33,799 bases of DNA from the NCBI RefSeq assembly GCF_022711995.1, contig NZ_JALAHI010000003.1, forward strand, positions 1-33,799. Direction: 5' to 3'. This document shows positions 8,126 to 16,304 of this stretch, in pieces. The translations under genes were made by a program, and so were the position numbers. The notes beneath the pieces were generated by a model that worked only from the letters and a program-made list of their open reading frames with translations, was not told where the DNA came from and did not search any database. Position 1 is the stretch's first letter; each line of letters starts with the position of its first letter. This DNA is from Enterococcus sp. GTDB taxonomy: Bacteria; Bacillota; Bacilli; Lactobacillales; Enterococcaceae.

Positions 8126-8392
8126 CATATCGATTTTTCCATTGGTTTTAAAAATGACGCCTTCGGCTAGTAATTGTTGTTTTCGTTCTATAGCCGTAAA
8201 GCCAACGATTTCACCATCTGCCCGCACCACCCGATGGGCTGGCAATGATTCTGGACAATACTTCATGGCCCGGCCTACAGCTCGTGCCCCATTCAGACGA
8301 CCTAGCGCCCAAGCAATTTGGCTATAGGATGCCACTTTTCCAAAAGGAATTTTCTTTACGTAACGATAAACTTCTTCATAAAAGGGATTCAT
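8093..8392 (-). CDS. Alkyltransferase-like protein (ATL), Cys replaced by Ala
   Basis: 99-aa protein equal to the C-terminal DNA-binding domain of O6-alkylguanine-DNA alkyltransferases. Seen: IPFGKVASYSQIAWALG (HTH region), RAVGRAM (minor-groove region, 38-43) and PAHRVV at 51-56. True transferases have PCHRV there; here the acceptor Cys is Ala52, so it cannot self-alkylate. ATL proteins with PWHR or PAHR bind O6-alkylguanine, flip it out and hand it to nucleotide excision repair. The ATG at 8392 has AAAGGAG 13 nt upstream, a long spacing. It lies 30 bp after the L,D-transpeptidase gene, probably in the same transcript. Confidence 0.8.
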   Translation of the reverse strand: MNPFYEEVYRYVKKIPFGKVASYSQIAWALGRLNGARAVGRAMKYCPESLPAHRVVRADGEIVGFTAIERKQQLLAEGVIFKTNGKIDMKQCSWHGEKG

Positions 8393-8422
8393 AGGTATCC
8401 AGCCGCTCCTTTCAATAGCGAA

Positions 8423-9181
8423 TCAATGCACCACGACTTTCATCCCATAAAGGGCCTGTTCATAAAACCATTTTGCATCTGCAACTGTCAAACGGATGCA
8501 GCCATGTGAATTGGCTTTTTGCCCAAGTTCCTCGGCTTCTTTTTCGATATACTTTCCAGAAGCATCAATCGGCACCGAGTGAAACAAGTAGACGCCATGG
8601 TCTTTCCATGACACCCAGTAATTTGCGCCTTCGCCAGAAGATGCATTAAAAAAAGTTTCGCCTCTTTCCCCTTGGATGGAATAGGTGCCCGTAGGCGTTC
8701 CTCGGTCTCCCCCTGATCCGGTTGAGCAAATCATCGTATAAAGCACTTGATCTTTCCGCATGATCTTCACTCGCTGATCGGCCAATGAAACGTCGATCCA
8801 GTCTTCTGCTTGTAAAACAGGATAGGGTTTGTCTTCAGAAGGATTGCGCCAATCCGCGGCTGTGGTTTCTCCAGCGGCTTTTGAAGATTGAGCAGTCTCC
8901 GATGATTTTTCTGTTGCAGATTTTGCTTGCGTGGACTTCTTTGACTCTTTTGCTGATTCTTTAGTTGCTTCTTTCATTGATTCTTTAGTCGATTTCTGGG
9001 AGGATGATTGTGTTAACTCTTTTGCTGAAGCGGTGGTTTGTTCTGCTTGATGACGACTCTGTTTGGCTACCTGCTCGGTCTGTCCAGCGGAAACAGTGTG
9101 AGAAAGGCTGGTACTTCCAACCTGCAACAACATAGCAATCGCCAACGTTCCCATCGTTCTTTTTGGGTATCTTTCTTTCAT
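8423..9181 (-). CDS. Secreted L,D-transpeptidase (YkuD domain)
   Basis: 252-aa exported protein. Signal peptide about residues 1-32 (MKERYPKRTMGTLAIAML, ending near SHTVSA), then a Ser/Lys/Glu/Thr-rich linker (about 35-105) suited to the wall. The YkuD domain follows (about 120-252), with the substrate His in VYLFHSVP and the catalytic SHGCIRL containing Cys228. Family role: 3-3 peptidoglycan cross-links or anchoring to peptidoglycan; such enzymes resist most beta-lactams but not carbapenems. AAGGA 9 nt before the ATG supports the start. First gene of a short operon with the ATL gene. Confidence 0.85.
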   Translation of the reverse strand: MKERYPKRTMGTLAIAMLLQVGSTSLSHTVSAGQTEQVAKQSRHQAEQTTASAKELTQSSSQKSTKESMKEATKESAKESKKSTQAKSATEKSSETAQSSKAAGETTAADWRNPSEDKPYPVLQAEDWIDVSLADQRVKIMRKDQVLYTMICSTGSGGDRGTPTGTYSIQGERGETFFNASSGEGANYWVSWKDHGVYLFHSVPIDASGKYIEKEAEELGQKANSHGCIRLTVADAKWFYEQALYGMKVVVH

Positions 9182-9334
9182 TTTGTTCTATCCTTACTAA
9201 GCCATCGAAAAGCTCTCTCTGGCACGATTTGTTCTTAACGAACCGTTTTCGGAAGCCCTCTAACAAACTGACAAAAAGCACCACCGGCAATAAGCACCGC
9301 TGGGCCCCTTCAAGGAATTTTTCCAAAAATGATC

Positions 9335-9373
9335 CACTAGCAGTTTAACGCCTTTACAGCTAAAAAGCTAGTG
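9335..9373. repeat. Inverted repeat between transpeptidase and YitT genes
   Basis: CACTAGC (9335-9341) and GCTAGTG (9367-9373), 7-bp arms separated by 25 nt, in the gap between two minus-strand genes. It lacks a T tract, so it may be an operator or a weak terminator; role unknown. Confidence 0.3.
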
Positions 9374-9432
9374 AAACATGAAGAAAAACCTCTTGCAAAA
9401 TGCTACCGCTAGTTGAGAAAAACTCACTGGGC

Positions 9433-10269
9433 TCATTCAATCGGATGGTAACTAAAGCCTCGGCCCAAAACTTCAGCTACATTGCTGGCAATCACAAATG
9501 CTTGGGGATCAATGGGCTCGATCACTTGTTTGATTTGAGCAAATTCTTGATCATTGACCACGATCAAGAGAACTTGTTTGGCGCTTCTCCGGTGGACACC
9601 TTGTGCATCCAATAGTGTTGCCCCACGAAAAATCTTTGCGGCAATGGCTGTCTGAATCTCCTCAAGGTGTTCCTCACTCATGATCATCACAGATTTCTTT
9701 CGATTTATCCCAGTTTCGAGATAATTCATCACGATGGATGTAATCACGATCGAAAGGATCGCAAACAAAAATTCTTCAAAACCAAAAATAAATAAACTCA
9801 TGGTCACTACAACCGCATCAGTGGCTAAAAGGCCAATAGAAGGATTGAGATGGAAGTATTTTTGAAAAATCAACGGTGGGATCGTCGTTCCGCCACTAGA
9901 AGAATTGTTTTTATACAAAATAGCCACTCCAGCAGCAAAAATCGCACTTCCAAAAATCACAGACAACAAGCGGTCGCTAGCTACCATATATTCCGGTACG
10001 ACAGCTACTACCAATGGAAAAACTAAGCTGCCAAACAATACCTTGAAAAACGGGGCTCGGCCTAAAAAGACATAGGCCAAAACCAGCATCACACAGTTCA
10101 ACAGCATGATCACCAGTGCACGGTCCCAGCCAAAAGCAAATTCCAGTAAAATCCCAATGCCGCTGACTCCTCCGGCTGCGATATGATGGGGACCTAAAAA
10201 CATATTGATACTGACTGCTAAAATGACCAATGCAGCCAGAATTTTGCTGTAGCTTATGAGTTGTTTCAT
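9433..10269 (-). CDS. YitT family membrane protein (DUF161 + DUF2179)
   Basis: 278-aa protein. About five membrane helices in residues 8-190, with the family stretches HHIAAGGVSGIGILLEF and NNSSSGGTTIPPLIFQ, then a soluble DUF2179 domain (about 205-275, ISFELLIVVNDQEF-like beta-alpha-beta). YitT proteins are widespread in Firmicutes, with no agreed function; they have been suggested to act as transporters. The frame is open to 10326, but AGAGG six nt before the ATG at 10269 favours that start. Confidence 0.8.
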   Translation of the reverse strand: MKQLISYSKILAALVILAVSINMFLGPHHIAAGGVSGIGILLEFAFGWDRALVIMLLNCVMLVLAYVFLGRAPFFKVLFGSLVFPLVVAVVPEYMVASDRLLSVIFGSAIFAAGVAILYKNNSSSGGTTIPPLIFQKYFHLNPSIGLLATDAVVVTMSLFIFGFEEFLFAILSIVITSIVMNYLETGINRKKSVMIMSEEHLEEIQTAIAAKIFRGATLLDAQGVHRRSAKQVLLIVVNDQEFAQIKQVIEPIDPQAFVIASNVAEVLGRGFSYHPIE

Positions 10270-10372
10270 TCTTTTCCTCTTTTCTGTGTTTCTTTCTCGT
10301 TGATTCATTCCGAGTAGTGATTGCACTGTCCTGTTTTATAGTTAAAGCCGCATTCAAAAAATCTGTTCTTTT

Positions 10373-10401
10373 ACTATACCTTCATCTCTTTCTGGAGACA
10401 A
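10373..10401 (-). promoter_or_regulatory. Promoter of the YitT-family gene
   Basis: On the minus strand: TTGTCT (10396-10401), 17-nt spacer, TATAGT (10373-10378). It gives a leader of about 97 nt to the ATG at 10269. Confidence 0.55.
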
Positions 10402-10604
10402 AACTTCTGTTTAGACAGTTCCTTTGGTCTACTTGGATCAGCTTTTAAATGTCTTTGTTTTGTTTATATTGGTTTGGCTCGTAGTCCTTACTTTTCCTTT
10501 ATTTTCCCATAGAATGACGTGGGAAAAGAATCAATTTTTTCACCCCACCATGAAAACAATCAAAAAAGTTACTATTTCTACTTAGACGTTCGTCATTTTT
10601 GTAC

Positions 10605-10633
10605 TTGACTCTCTTCAGAGATTCCCTTATTAT
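10605..10633 (+). promoter_or_regulatory. Promoter of the YrdC-domain gene
   Basis: TTGACT (10605-10610), 17-nt spacer, TATTAT (10628-10633). Expected transcript start near 10640. Together with the minus-strand promoter at 10373-10401 it explains most of the 440-bp divergent gap. Confidence 0.65.
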
Positions 10634-10656
10634 CAAGGTTAACGATTTTAAATCAG

Positions 10657-10671
10657 AATTTTCTGAATTTT
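10657..10671 (+). promoter_or_regulatory. Candidate CodY box downstream of the promoter
   Basis: AATTTTCTGAATTTT differs at two positions from the CodY consensus AATTTTCWGAAAATT. It lies about 17-31 nt after the inferred transcript start, where binding would block elongation. The identical 15-mer occurs upstream of the epimerase operon (33761-33775). Confidence 0.4.
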
Positions 10672-10708
10672 ACAAATGAAAGAATTCTACTTAGGAAGGA
10701 TGAACTAT

Positions 10709-11488
10709 TTGAAGACAAAACAAGTAACGTGGACCGGAGAACCTCATCAAGAAGCGATCCAACTTCTCCAGCAAGAAGGCAAAGTGATCGTTTGCCCGAC
10801 TAAAGTTGGCTACATCATTGCCGTCTCCGATAAGAAAGGTTTGGAGCGGAAATTTTCTGCCAAAAATCGCAAACGCAACAAGCCTGGAGTTGTGCTATGT
10901 AGCTCATTGGAACAATTACAGGAATTAGCAGAATGGAACGATGAAATCGCGGCAGTTTATCAAGACTGTTGGGACAACGATGTGCTTTTTGGCGCGATTT
11001 TGCCATGGAAAGAAGCCGGCAAAACCTATATTCCTCAAGATGGTGCTCAAGAATTAATGATGGATACAAGAGCTACTAGTTGTTTCGTCATCAAATTTGG
11101 TGTTCCCGGTGAACAAATCGCCAAAGCCCTTTGGGAAGAAAAGCGCCAGCTTTTATTTGCTAGCTCAGCGAATCCTTCAGGCAAAGGCAATCGCGGTCTG
11201 GTGGAAGGGATTGGTGAACAAATCGCTGCCGAAGCCGACCTCATTATCGAAAGCAATGACTATGTTGCTTCGATCCAGCCAGATAAGACAGCTGAAACCC
11301 GTTATGAACAAGGAGTGATGGTTTCTTTCGTAGACGCTTCTGGAAAATTGATTCCTCAGCAAGGAACACAACGATCGATCACCCCCGCACCAGTATTGAT
11401 TCGTAAAGGATTAGCAGTGGATAAAATCCAATTGTTTTTATCTGAGCATTTTAATTCTTGGGATTACCGTCACGGTGAATACTACTAA
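10709..11488 (+). CDS. YrdC/Sua5/YciO-domain protein, divergent
   Basis: 259-aa protein with a YrdC-like fold: a substrate loop VICPTKVGYIIAVSDKKGLE where Sua5/TsaC has a PT-x-T-x-YGL motif, a KNRKRNKPG stretch in place of the K-x-R motif, and SSANPSGKGN matching the family S-x-N-x-SG motif. Sua5/TsaC make threonylcarbamoyl-AMP for tRNA t6A; this copy is divergent and more YciO-like, so the reaction is uncertain. A C-terminal extension of about 50 residues (from about 210) is not the Sua5 domain. In-frame ATGs at 10676 and 10700 lack proper ribosome spacing; AGGAAGGA 8 nt before TTG at 10709 suggests a TTG start. Confidence 0.65.
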   Translation: MKTKQVTWTGEPHQEAIQLLQQEGKVIVCPTKVGYIIAVSDKKGLERKFSAKNRKRNKPGVVLCSSLEQLQELAEWNDEIAAVYQDCWDNDVLFGAILPWKEAGKTYIPQDGAQELMMDTRATSCFVIKFGVPGEQIAKALWEEKRQLLFASSANPSGKGNRGLVEGIGEQIAAEADLIIESNDYVASIQPDKTAETRYEQGVMVSFVDASGKLIPQQGTQRSITPAPVLIRKGLAVDKIQLFLSEHFNSWDYRHGEYY

Positions 11489-11500
11489 GCAATTCATAGA

Positions 11501-11607
11501 TTAGGACATCAGTCCAAGCATTCAACTACCCTTAGCTACGGCGCTTCGACCGTAGCTGAGACTTTAGATTGAACTGCTTACAGCTGATGTTCTAATTTTT
11601 TGAGGGT
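11501..11607 (+). terminator. Long composite hairpin terminator after the YrdC-domain gene
   Basis: An approximately 100-nt near-palindrome: TTAGGACATCAG pairs with CTGATGTTCTAA, AAGCA with TGCTT, TTCAA with TTGAA, and an apical TAGCTACGG with CCGTAGCT. It is followed by seven T or so. It lies 12 bp after the stop at 11488. Much longer than a normal terminator; it could also act in RNA stability. Confidence 0.7.
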
Positions 11608-11762
11608 AATTCTTGCATACAACAGCATTTTCCTTTCAATACTACTACAGATCAAATCATTCCATTGATCGTCTATGATAGCGTTCCAGATTTAATGATT
11701 CAGCTTAGTAGTTATACAGTCAGTCCCCTATGAAAACAACCTCTTCCTAAAGAATAGAGTTA

Positions 11763-12032
11763 CTATTTCTTGATGATCATCTGAATCGCTTGTTCCAGCT
11801 TCTGGGCTTGTTCTTGAGGATCATTTTCCGGATTCTCAAAACAATCCTTCAAATTTTCAGCCACAATCATGCCCATCACACGGTCGATGCTGGAGCGGAC
11901 AGCACTTAACTGCGTAATGATATCGATACATTCTTTCTCTTCTTCAATCATTTTTTGGACTCCACGAATCTGTCCTTCGGTACGCTTCAAACGATTCAAC
12001 ACATTTTTTTGTTCGCTTCTTGTCTTACCCAT
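11763..12032 (-). CDS. cstR: CstR-type persulfide-sensing repressor (CsoR family)
   Basis: 89-aa all-helical repressor of the CsoR/RcnR/FrmR family. Two Cys are placed as in the family: Cys35 (EEKECIDII) and Cys64 (AENLKDC). CsoR copper sensors need a His four residues before the second Cys; here it is Asn60, so copper sensing is unlikely and the persulfide sensor CstR fits best. CstR forms inter-subunit di- to tetrasulfide links and leaves DNA. GAGGAG 7 nt before the ATG at 12032 fixes the start. Divergent from a rhodanese/CoA-disulfide reductase operon, with an operator at each promoter, so autoregulation is likely. Confidence 0.85.
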   Translation of the reverse strand: MGKTRSEQKNVLNRLKRTEGQIRGVQKMIEEEKECIDIITQLSAVRSSIDRVMGMIVAENLKDCFENPENDPQEQAQKLEQAIQMIIKK

Positions 12033-12071
12033 CGTCTCACTCCTCACAAAAAATCTTTGTCATTTAACAAG

Positions 12072-12100
12072 AATATACCCTACGGCGGTATATAGGTCAA
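12072..12100 (-). promoter_or_regulatory. cstR promoter with embedded CstR operator
   Basis: On the minus strand: TTGACC (12095-12100), 17-nt spacer, TATATT (12072-12077). The spacer contains a perfect inverted repeat ATATACC-N7-GGTATAT (12073-12093) with a GC-rich centre, the type of site CsoR-family repressors bind. Confidence 0.7.
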
Positions 12101-12142
12101 CTATTTCTCTCTCACTCTATTTATATCGATGAAATCAATCGG

Positions 12143-12190
12143 TTGACAATCAAAGAAAAACAAGCTTTAATATACCCCATACCGTATAAA
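12143..12190 (+). promoter_or_regulatory. Promoter and second CstR operator of the rhodanese operon
   Basis: TTGACA (12143-12148), 17-nt spacer, TTTAAT (12166-12171). Overlapping and just after the -10 is ATATACC-N7-like 7-7-7 repeat (12170-12190), the same architecture as the cstR operator with a mismatch in the right arm. Binding would block the promoter. Confidence 0.65.
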
Positions 12191-12204
12191 AAAGGAGAAT
12201 GACT

Positions 12205-12516
12205 ATGCTTTCATTGTTTCAATCTGTCCCTGCTATCTCTACTCGTGATTTTGCCGCAACTCTGACAACAAAAACGAAAGTCATCGATGTCCGTACCCCA
12301 TCAGAATACCGGGAGGGGCATATACGCCAGGCCATCAATGTTCCATTAAATAAAATTGCCAACTATTCAGGAAAAAAGGAACCCCTGTATGTGATCTGTC
12401 AATCAGGTGCCCGCAGCAAACAAGCGGCCAAATTATTGACTAAAATGGGTTACGATGCCACAACGATTCGCGGTGGCATGAATCAATGGCAAGGTCCAAT
12501 TCAAGGAGGAAAATAA
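12205..12516 (+). CDS. Single-domain rhodanese (sulfurtransferase)
   Basis: 103-aa cytoplasmic rhodanese-fold protein. It shows VIDVRTPSEYREGHIRQAIN (CDC25-like first motif) and the active-site loop CQSGARS with Cys65, which carries the persulfide. AAGGAG 7 nt before the ATG at 12205 is correct spacing; the ATG at 12199 is too close. First gene of the operon, one base before the reductase gene. It probably moves sulfane sulfur between thiol persulfides and acceptors. Confidence 0.85.
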   Translation: MLSLFQSVPAISTRDFAATLTTKTKVIDVRTPSEYREGHIRQAINVPLNKIANYSGKKEPLYVICQSGARSKQAAKLLTKMGYDATTIRGGMNQWQGPIQGGK

Positions 12517-12517
12517 A

Positions 12518-14182
12518 ATGAAAATACTGATTGTCGGTGGTGTCGCCGGAGGTATGTCTGCTGCTACCCGCTTACGCCGTTTGATGGAAGATGCTGAAAT
12601 CATTGTTTTAGAGAAAGGTCCTTATGTGTCCTTTGCGAACTGCGGCCTTCCTTACTTTATCGCAGGTGAGATCACCAATCGTGAGCAATTGTTGCTGCAA
12701 ACACCAGAATCCTTAAAGGCACGTTTTGGTTTGGATGTCCGCCCAAATCAAGAAGTATTAGCCATTCATCCAGAACAAAAAACCGTGACTATTCGTCGCG
12801 ATTCTGACACATATCAAGAATCCTATGACAAATTGATTCTTGCCCCGGGAGCAAAAGCCATCGTGCCAAAAATCCCGGGATTAGACCGTGCCAAAAACTG
12901 CCACCAGTTAAGGAATGTGCCGGATATGGATGCTATTTTAAAAGGAATCGATCAACACACCCGTCATGCCGTCGTGATCGGTGCCGGCTTCATTGGACTC
13001 GAAATGGTAGAAAGTCTGAAAATCATAGGCTTGGCGGTCACCGTCGTTGAGAAAGCCCCCCAGGTTTTACCTACGATGGATGAGGAAATGGCCGCCTATG
13101 TCAAAAATGAATTGATAGCAAAGGGGATTAGGGTCATTACGGGCCAATCCGCCACGTCTTTTGAAGAAGAAGGGAAAAAAATTCGGTTAGAAGATAACAC
13201 TGTGTTGGACTCAGACCTGACACTGTTGTCTGTCGGAGTCCAACCAGAATCAAGATTAGCGGTGGAAGCTGGGATCGCTACCGGCATTCGAGGAGGAATT
13301 CTGGTAGACGAAACCTACCAAACGTCGCAAAAAGACATTTACGCTGTCGGAGATGCTATCGTCACGAAACAACAATTAACTGGAGAAGATGCGCTGATTT
13401 CTTTAGCCTCACCGGCTAACCGTCAAGGCCGTCAAGTCGCAGATGTGATTGCTGGTCTGCCAAGGAAAAAACGTGGCAATGTTGGGACTGCTATCCTGCG
13501 CGTCTTTGGGCTTACAGCAGCCATGACTGGATTAAGCGAGCAAGCAGCAACCGCGGCAGGCTTGCAGCCAGCTGTGATTCATGTCAGCGGAAAAGATCAT
13601 GCTGGCTATTACCCTGGTGCTAAAGATCTGCTATTGAAATTGATCTTTAATAAAGAGACAGGTACTCTCTATGGTGCTCAGGCCGTTGGCCAGAGTGGCG
13701 TCGATAAACGAATCGATGTGTTAGCAACAGCCATCAAAAGTGGATTGACGGTGGCAGATTTACCAGAACTGGAACTGAGTTATGCACCGCCTTTTGGTTC
13801 CGCCAAAGATCCAGTCAACCTGATCGGCTATGCGGCATTGAACCTAATCGAAGGGCTCAGTGAATCAATCCAGTGGCATGAACTTTCTGCAGAATTAGCT
13901 GCCGGCAAACAATTACTAGATGTCCGCAATACAACGGAAATGACCGGTCGCTTCAAAAACGCTCTGCACATTCCGCTAAATGAATTACGAGACCGACTGT
14001 CTGAACTTGATCCAACTGTTTCTTATATCGTCAGCTGTCATAGCGGACTACGAAGCTATTTAGCCGAACGGATTCTTAAACAATCTGGCTACGAGGCAAA
14101 AAATTTAGACGGGGCTTTTGCGCTTTATCAAACCGTCAGACCGGAGGAAATCATTCATGTATCGCTCGATCACAATGCCTGA
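12518..14182 (+). CDS. CoA-disulfide/CoA-persulfide reductase with C-terminal rhodanese
   Basis: 554-aa flavoprotein: FAD-binding GGVAGGMSAA (7-16), active Cys42 in SFANCGLPYF, NAD(P)-binding VIGAGFIGLEM (near 150), second FAD motif YAVGDA (near 276), dimerisation domain to about 445, then a rhodanese domain with catalytic Cys507 in SCHSGLRS. The family reduces CoA disulfide or CoA persulfide with NAD(P)H, releasing sulfide. Fused rhodaneses are known in the CoADR-Rhd/Npsr group. AAGGAGG 8 nt before the ATG. Overlaps the next rhodanese gene by 26 nt. Confidence 0.85.
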   Translation: MKILIVGGVAGGMSAATRLRRLMEDAEIIVLEKGPYVSFANCGLPYFIAGEITNREQLLLQTPESLKARFGLDVRPNQEVLAIHPEQKTVTIRRDSDTYQESYDKLILAPGAKAIVPKIPGLDRAKNCHQLRNVPDMDAILKGIDQHTRHAVVIGAGFIGLEMVESLKIIGLAVTVVEKAPQVLPTMDEEMAAYVKNELIAKGIRVITGQSATSFEEEGKKIRLEDNTVLDSDLTLLSVGVQPESRLAVEAGIATGIRGGILVDETYQTSQKDIYAVGDAIVTKQQLTGEDALISLASPANRQGRQVADVIAGLPRKKRGNVGTAILRVFGLTAAMTGLSEQAATAAGLQPAVIHVSGKDHAGYYPGAKDLLLKLIFNKETGTLYGAQAVGQSGVDKRIDVLATAIKSGLTVADLPELELSYAPPFGSAKDPVNLIGYAALNLIEGLSESIQWHELSAELAAGKQLLDVRNTTEMTGRFKNALHIPLNELRDRLSELDPTVSYIVSCHSGLRSYLAERILKQSGYEAKNLDGAFALYQTVRPEEIIHVSLDHNA

Positions 14183-14447
14183 ATTTTATCAAGCAAGCAA
14201 AAAACAGCAGCTGCAACTGATTGATGTCAGAGAAGTCGATGAATTTATCAACGGCCATGTACCAAATGCGCAAAATAATCCGTTGTCTCACTTCACTACT
14301 GCCCATTTGGTGAAAGACCTTGACTACTACGTGATCTGTCACTCAGGTGCTCGATCAGAGCAAGCCTGTCATTATATGGACCAGCAAGGATTCAAGGCGA
14401 TCAATGTAGTAGGCGGCACTTCTGCTTGGCCAGGAGAACTTGTTTAA
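14157..14447 (+). CDS. Second single-domain rhodanese
   Basis: 96-aa rhodanese: LIDVREVDEFINGHVPNAQN and an active loop CHSGARSEQ with Cys61. The gene starts inside the 3' end of the reductase gene; CGGAGG 9 nt before the ATG at 14157 marks the start (the open frame reaches further upstream but without a ribosome site). Third rhodanese active site of the operon. A bidirectional terminator follows within 20 bp. Confidence 0.82.
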   Translation: MYRSITMPEFYQASKKQQLQLIDVREVDEFINGHVPNAQNNPLSHFTTAHLVKDLDYYVICHSGARSEQACHYMDQQGFKAINVVGGTSAWPGELV

Positions 14448-14464
14448 AACACGTGACACCAAAT

Positions 14465-14513
14465 AAAAACCAATGATCGCTACTTTGATCCAAGTAGCAG
14501 TCATTGGTTTTTG
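14465..14513. terminator. Bidirectional terminator between rhodanese and efrB
   Basis: AAAAACCAATGA pairs with TCATTGGTTTTT, with an inner GCTACTT/AAGTAGC arm. The A and T runs at both ends allow termination of both convergent units. Confidence 0.85.
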
Positions 14514-14532
14514 GTTTAAACTCGTCAATGAA

Positions 14533-16302
14533 TTATTCAAAGACGAATTGATTGTGGTAAAGTTCGGCATAAAACCCGTTTTCTGTCAGTAATTCTTGAT
14601 GGCTTCCTTCTTCGATGACTTGCCCGTCTCGCAAGACAACGATTCGATCGGCATTCAAAATCGTCTTTAGACGATGGGCAATCACAAAACTGGTCCGTCC
14701 TTTGATGGCTTCATCCATTGCTTGCTGGATCTTCGCTTCCGTCACCGTATCCACATTACTGGTGGCTTCATCCAAAATCAGTAGGGATGGATTGGTCAAA
14801 ATCGTGCGAGCGATACTCATCAACTGCTTTTGCCCGGTACTGAATAGATTGTTTTCTTCCGTGATTGGTGTATCGTACCCTTGTTCTAACGTCATGATAA
14901 ATTCATGGATGTTGGCCTGTTTTGCTGCTGCAATAATCGCTTCCTCACTGGCATCCGGCTTACCAAAAGCAATATTTTCCCGAATCGTCCCAGAAAATAG
15001 TACCGAATCTTGCAACACGATTCCCACATGCTCCCGCAATGCATCTAAATCTAACTGTCGAATGTCCTGACCATCAAACGTTACTGAGCCATTCGTCACA
15101 TCATAGAAGCGATTCAAAAGATTCATGATGGTTGTCTTTCCAGAACCGGTTGGTCCTACAAGTGCCACCATTTCACCTTTTTTGACATGAATGGTGACAT
15201 CTTTAAGGATCAAACGATCACTATCATAACCGAAATCAACATGATTCAATGCCACTTCTTGCTTGATACCAGTGATTTTTTCACCATTTGCCGGTTTTTC
15301 TTCATCCGGTTCATCAAACATCTCATTCAAACGGCGGGCGCCAGTGATTGCCAATTGAATCATGCTGTAGCCAGAAGAAATCTGCATCAACGGTTGATAG
15401 TATTGTTGAGAATATTGAACGAAAGTTACCACAAGACCTAGAGCAACTGAACGTTCCAAATCCCCATTCAATGCTAACCAACCGCCAAAGAAAATCACGA
15501 TCGCTGTATTGACCAGCGACATTCCTTGCATCATTGGGAAAAGCAAGCCGGAGTAAACTTGTCCTTTGTAGGTGGCTTCCCGAACACTTTGGTTGTGCTG
15601 CAAAAATCCATCAATCGTTTCTTCTTGAAGACCGTTGGTGATGATGATTCGTTGGCCACTGATTTTTTCGTCAATGTACCCGTTTAGTTTTCCTACTTCA
15701 TCTTGCTGTAAATCGACATATTTGCGAGCTTTTTGGATCACAATGACTGCAATCAGGATGGCAATTGGTGTAGACGCAATCGTCGCCCAAGCTAATGTGA
15801 CATTTTGTCGGAACATCATGATCAAAATCCCAATCATCAATACCACATTGGTCAATACTTGCAACAATGCTTGATTCAAGCTGTTTTGAATATTATCCAA
15901 ATCGCTGGTAAAACGACTCAAAATCTCACCGTCTTGATGGGAATCAAAAAATTTGATCGTCAATTTTTCCAATTTATTGAATAACCCGATTCGCATCCGA
16001 TTGGTGGATTTCCCCACCACTTGCGTGAACAGGATACTATAAATAAAGTTTGCTCCACTTGCCAATACATAAAACAGCAATAACTTCCAAATGACAGACA
16101 CAAATTTTGACTTGTCATCTACGCCTTGCATCAATCCGCCAACATAATTGGCTAATTCTTGAAAAGCTTGCCCCACATAGACCGGTGCTTGAACCTGCAG
16201 ATAAGTCGCTGCAATCACGGTAATGAAAATGAAAAAGAAAGAGAGTTTGTATCGTTTTAAATAGTGATAAAAAAACTTACTTGCTTTGATCAAATCCGTC
16301 AT
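14533..16302 (-). CDS. efrB: ABC multidrug exporter half-transporter, EfrB-like
   Basis: 589-aa half-transporter: six membrane helices in residues 15-310, then a nucleotide-binding domain with Walker [11 protein letters not shown]-loop, D-loop and H-loop (AHRL, His543). Walker B ends in a normal catalytic Glu512 (LLILDEATS). The signature is FSTGQ instead of LSGGQ, typical of the degenerate half-site in heterodimeric exporters such as EfrAB, LmrCD or TM287/288. AAAGGAG lies 10 nt before the ATG at 16302, 2 bp after the efrA stop. Relatives export drugs and dyes. Symbol given by similarity in size, order and motifs. Confidence 0.78.
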   Translation of the reverse strand: MTDLIKASKFFYHYLKRYKLSFFFIFITVIAATYLQVQAPVYVGQAFQELANYVGGLMQGVDDKSKFVSVIWKLLLFYVLASGANFIYSILFTQVVGKSTNRMRIGLFNKLEKLTIKFFDSHQDGEILSRFTSDLDNIQNSLNQALLQVLTNVVLMIGILIMMFRQNVTLAWATIASTPIAILIAVIVIQKARKYVDLQQDEVGKLNGYIDEKISGQRIIITNGLQEETIDGFLQHNQSVREATYKGQVYSGLLFPMMQGMSLVNTAIVIFFGGWLALNGDLERSVALGLVVTFVQYSQQYYQPLMQISSGYSMIQLAITGARRLNEMFDEPDEEKPANGEKITGIKQEVALNHVDFGYDSDRLILKDVTIHVKKGEMVALVGPTGSGKTTIMNLLNRFYDVTNGSVTFDGQDIRQLDLDALREHVGIVLQDSVLFSGTIRENIAFGKPDASEEAIIAAAKQANIHEFIMTLEQGYDTPITEENNLFSTGQKQLMSIARTILTNPSLLILDEATSNVDTVTEAKIQQAMDEAIKGRTSFVIAHRLKTILNADRIVVLRDGQVIEEGSHQELLTENGFYAELYHNQFVFE

Positions 16303-16304
16303 GG

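Noticed and set aside
14615-15070. 151-aa plus-strand reading frame inside efrB
   Set aside because: Antisense shadow of a conserved ATPase domain; its residues mirror the opposite frame.
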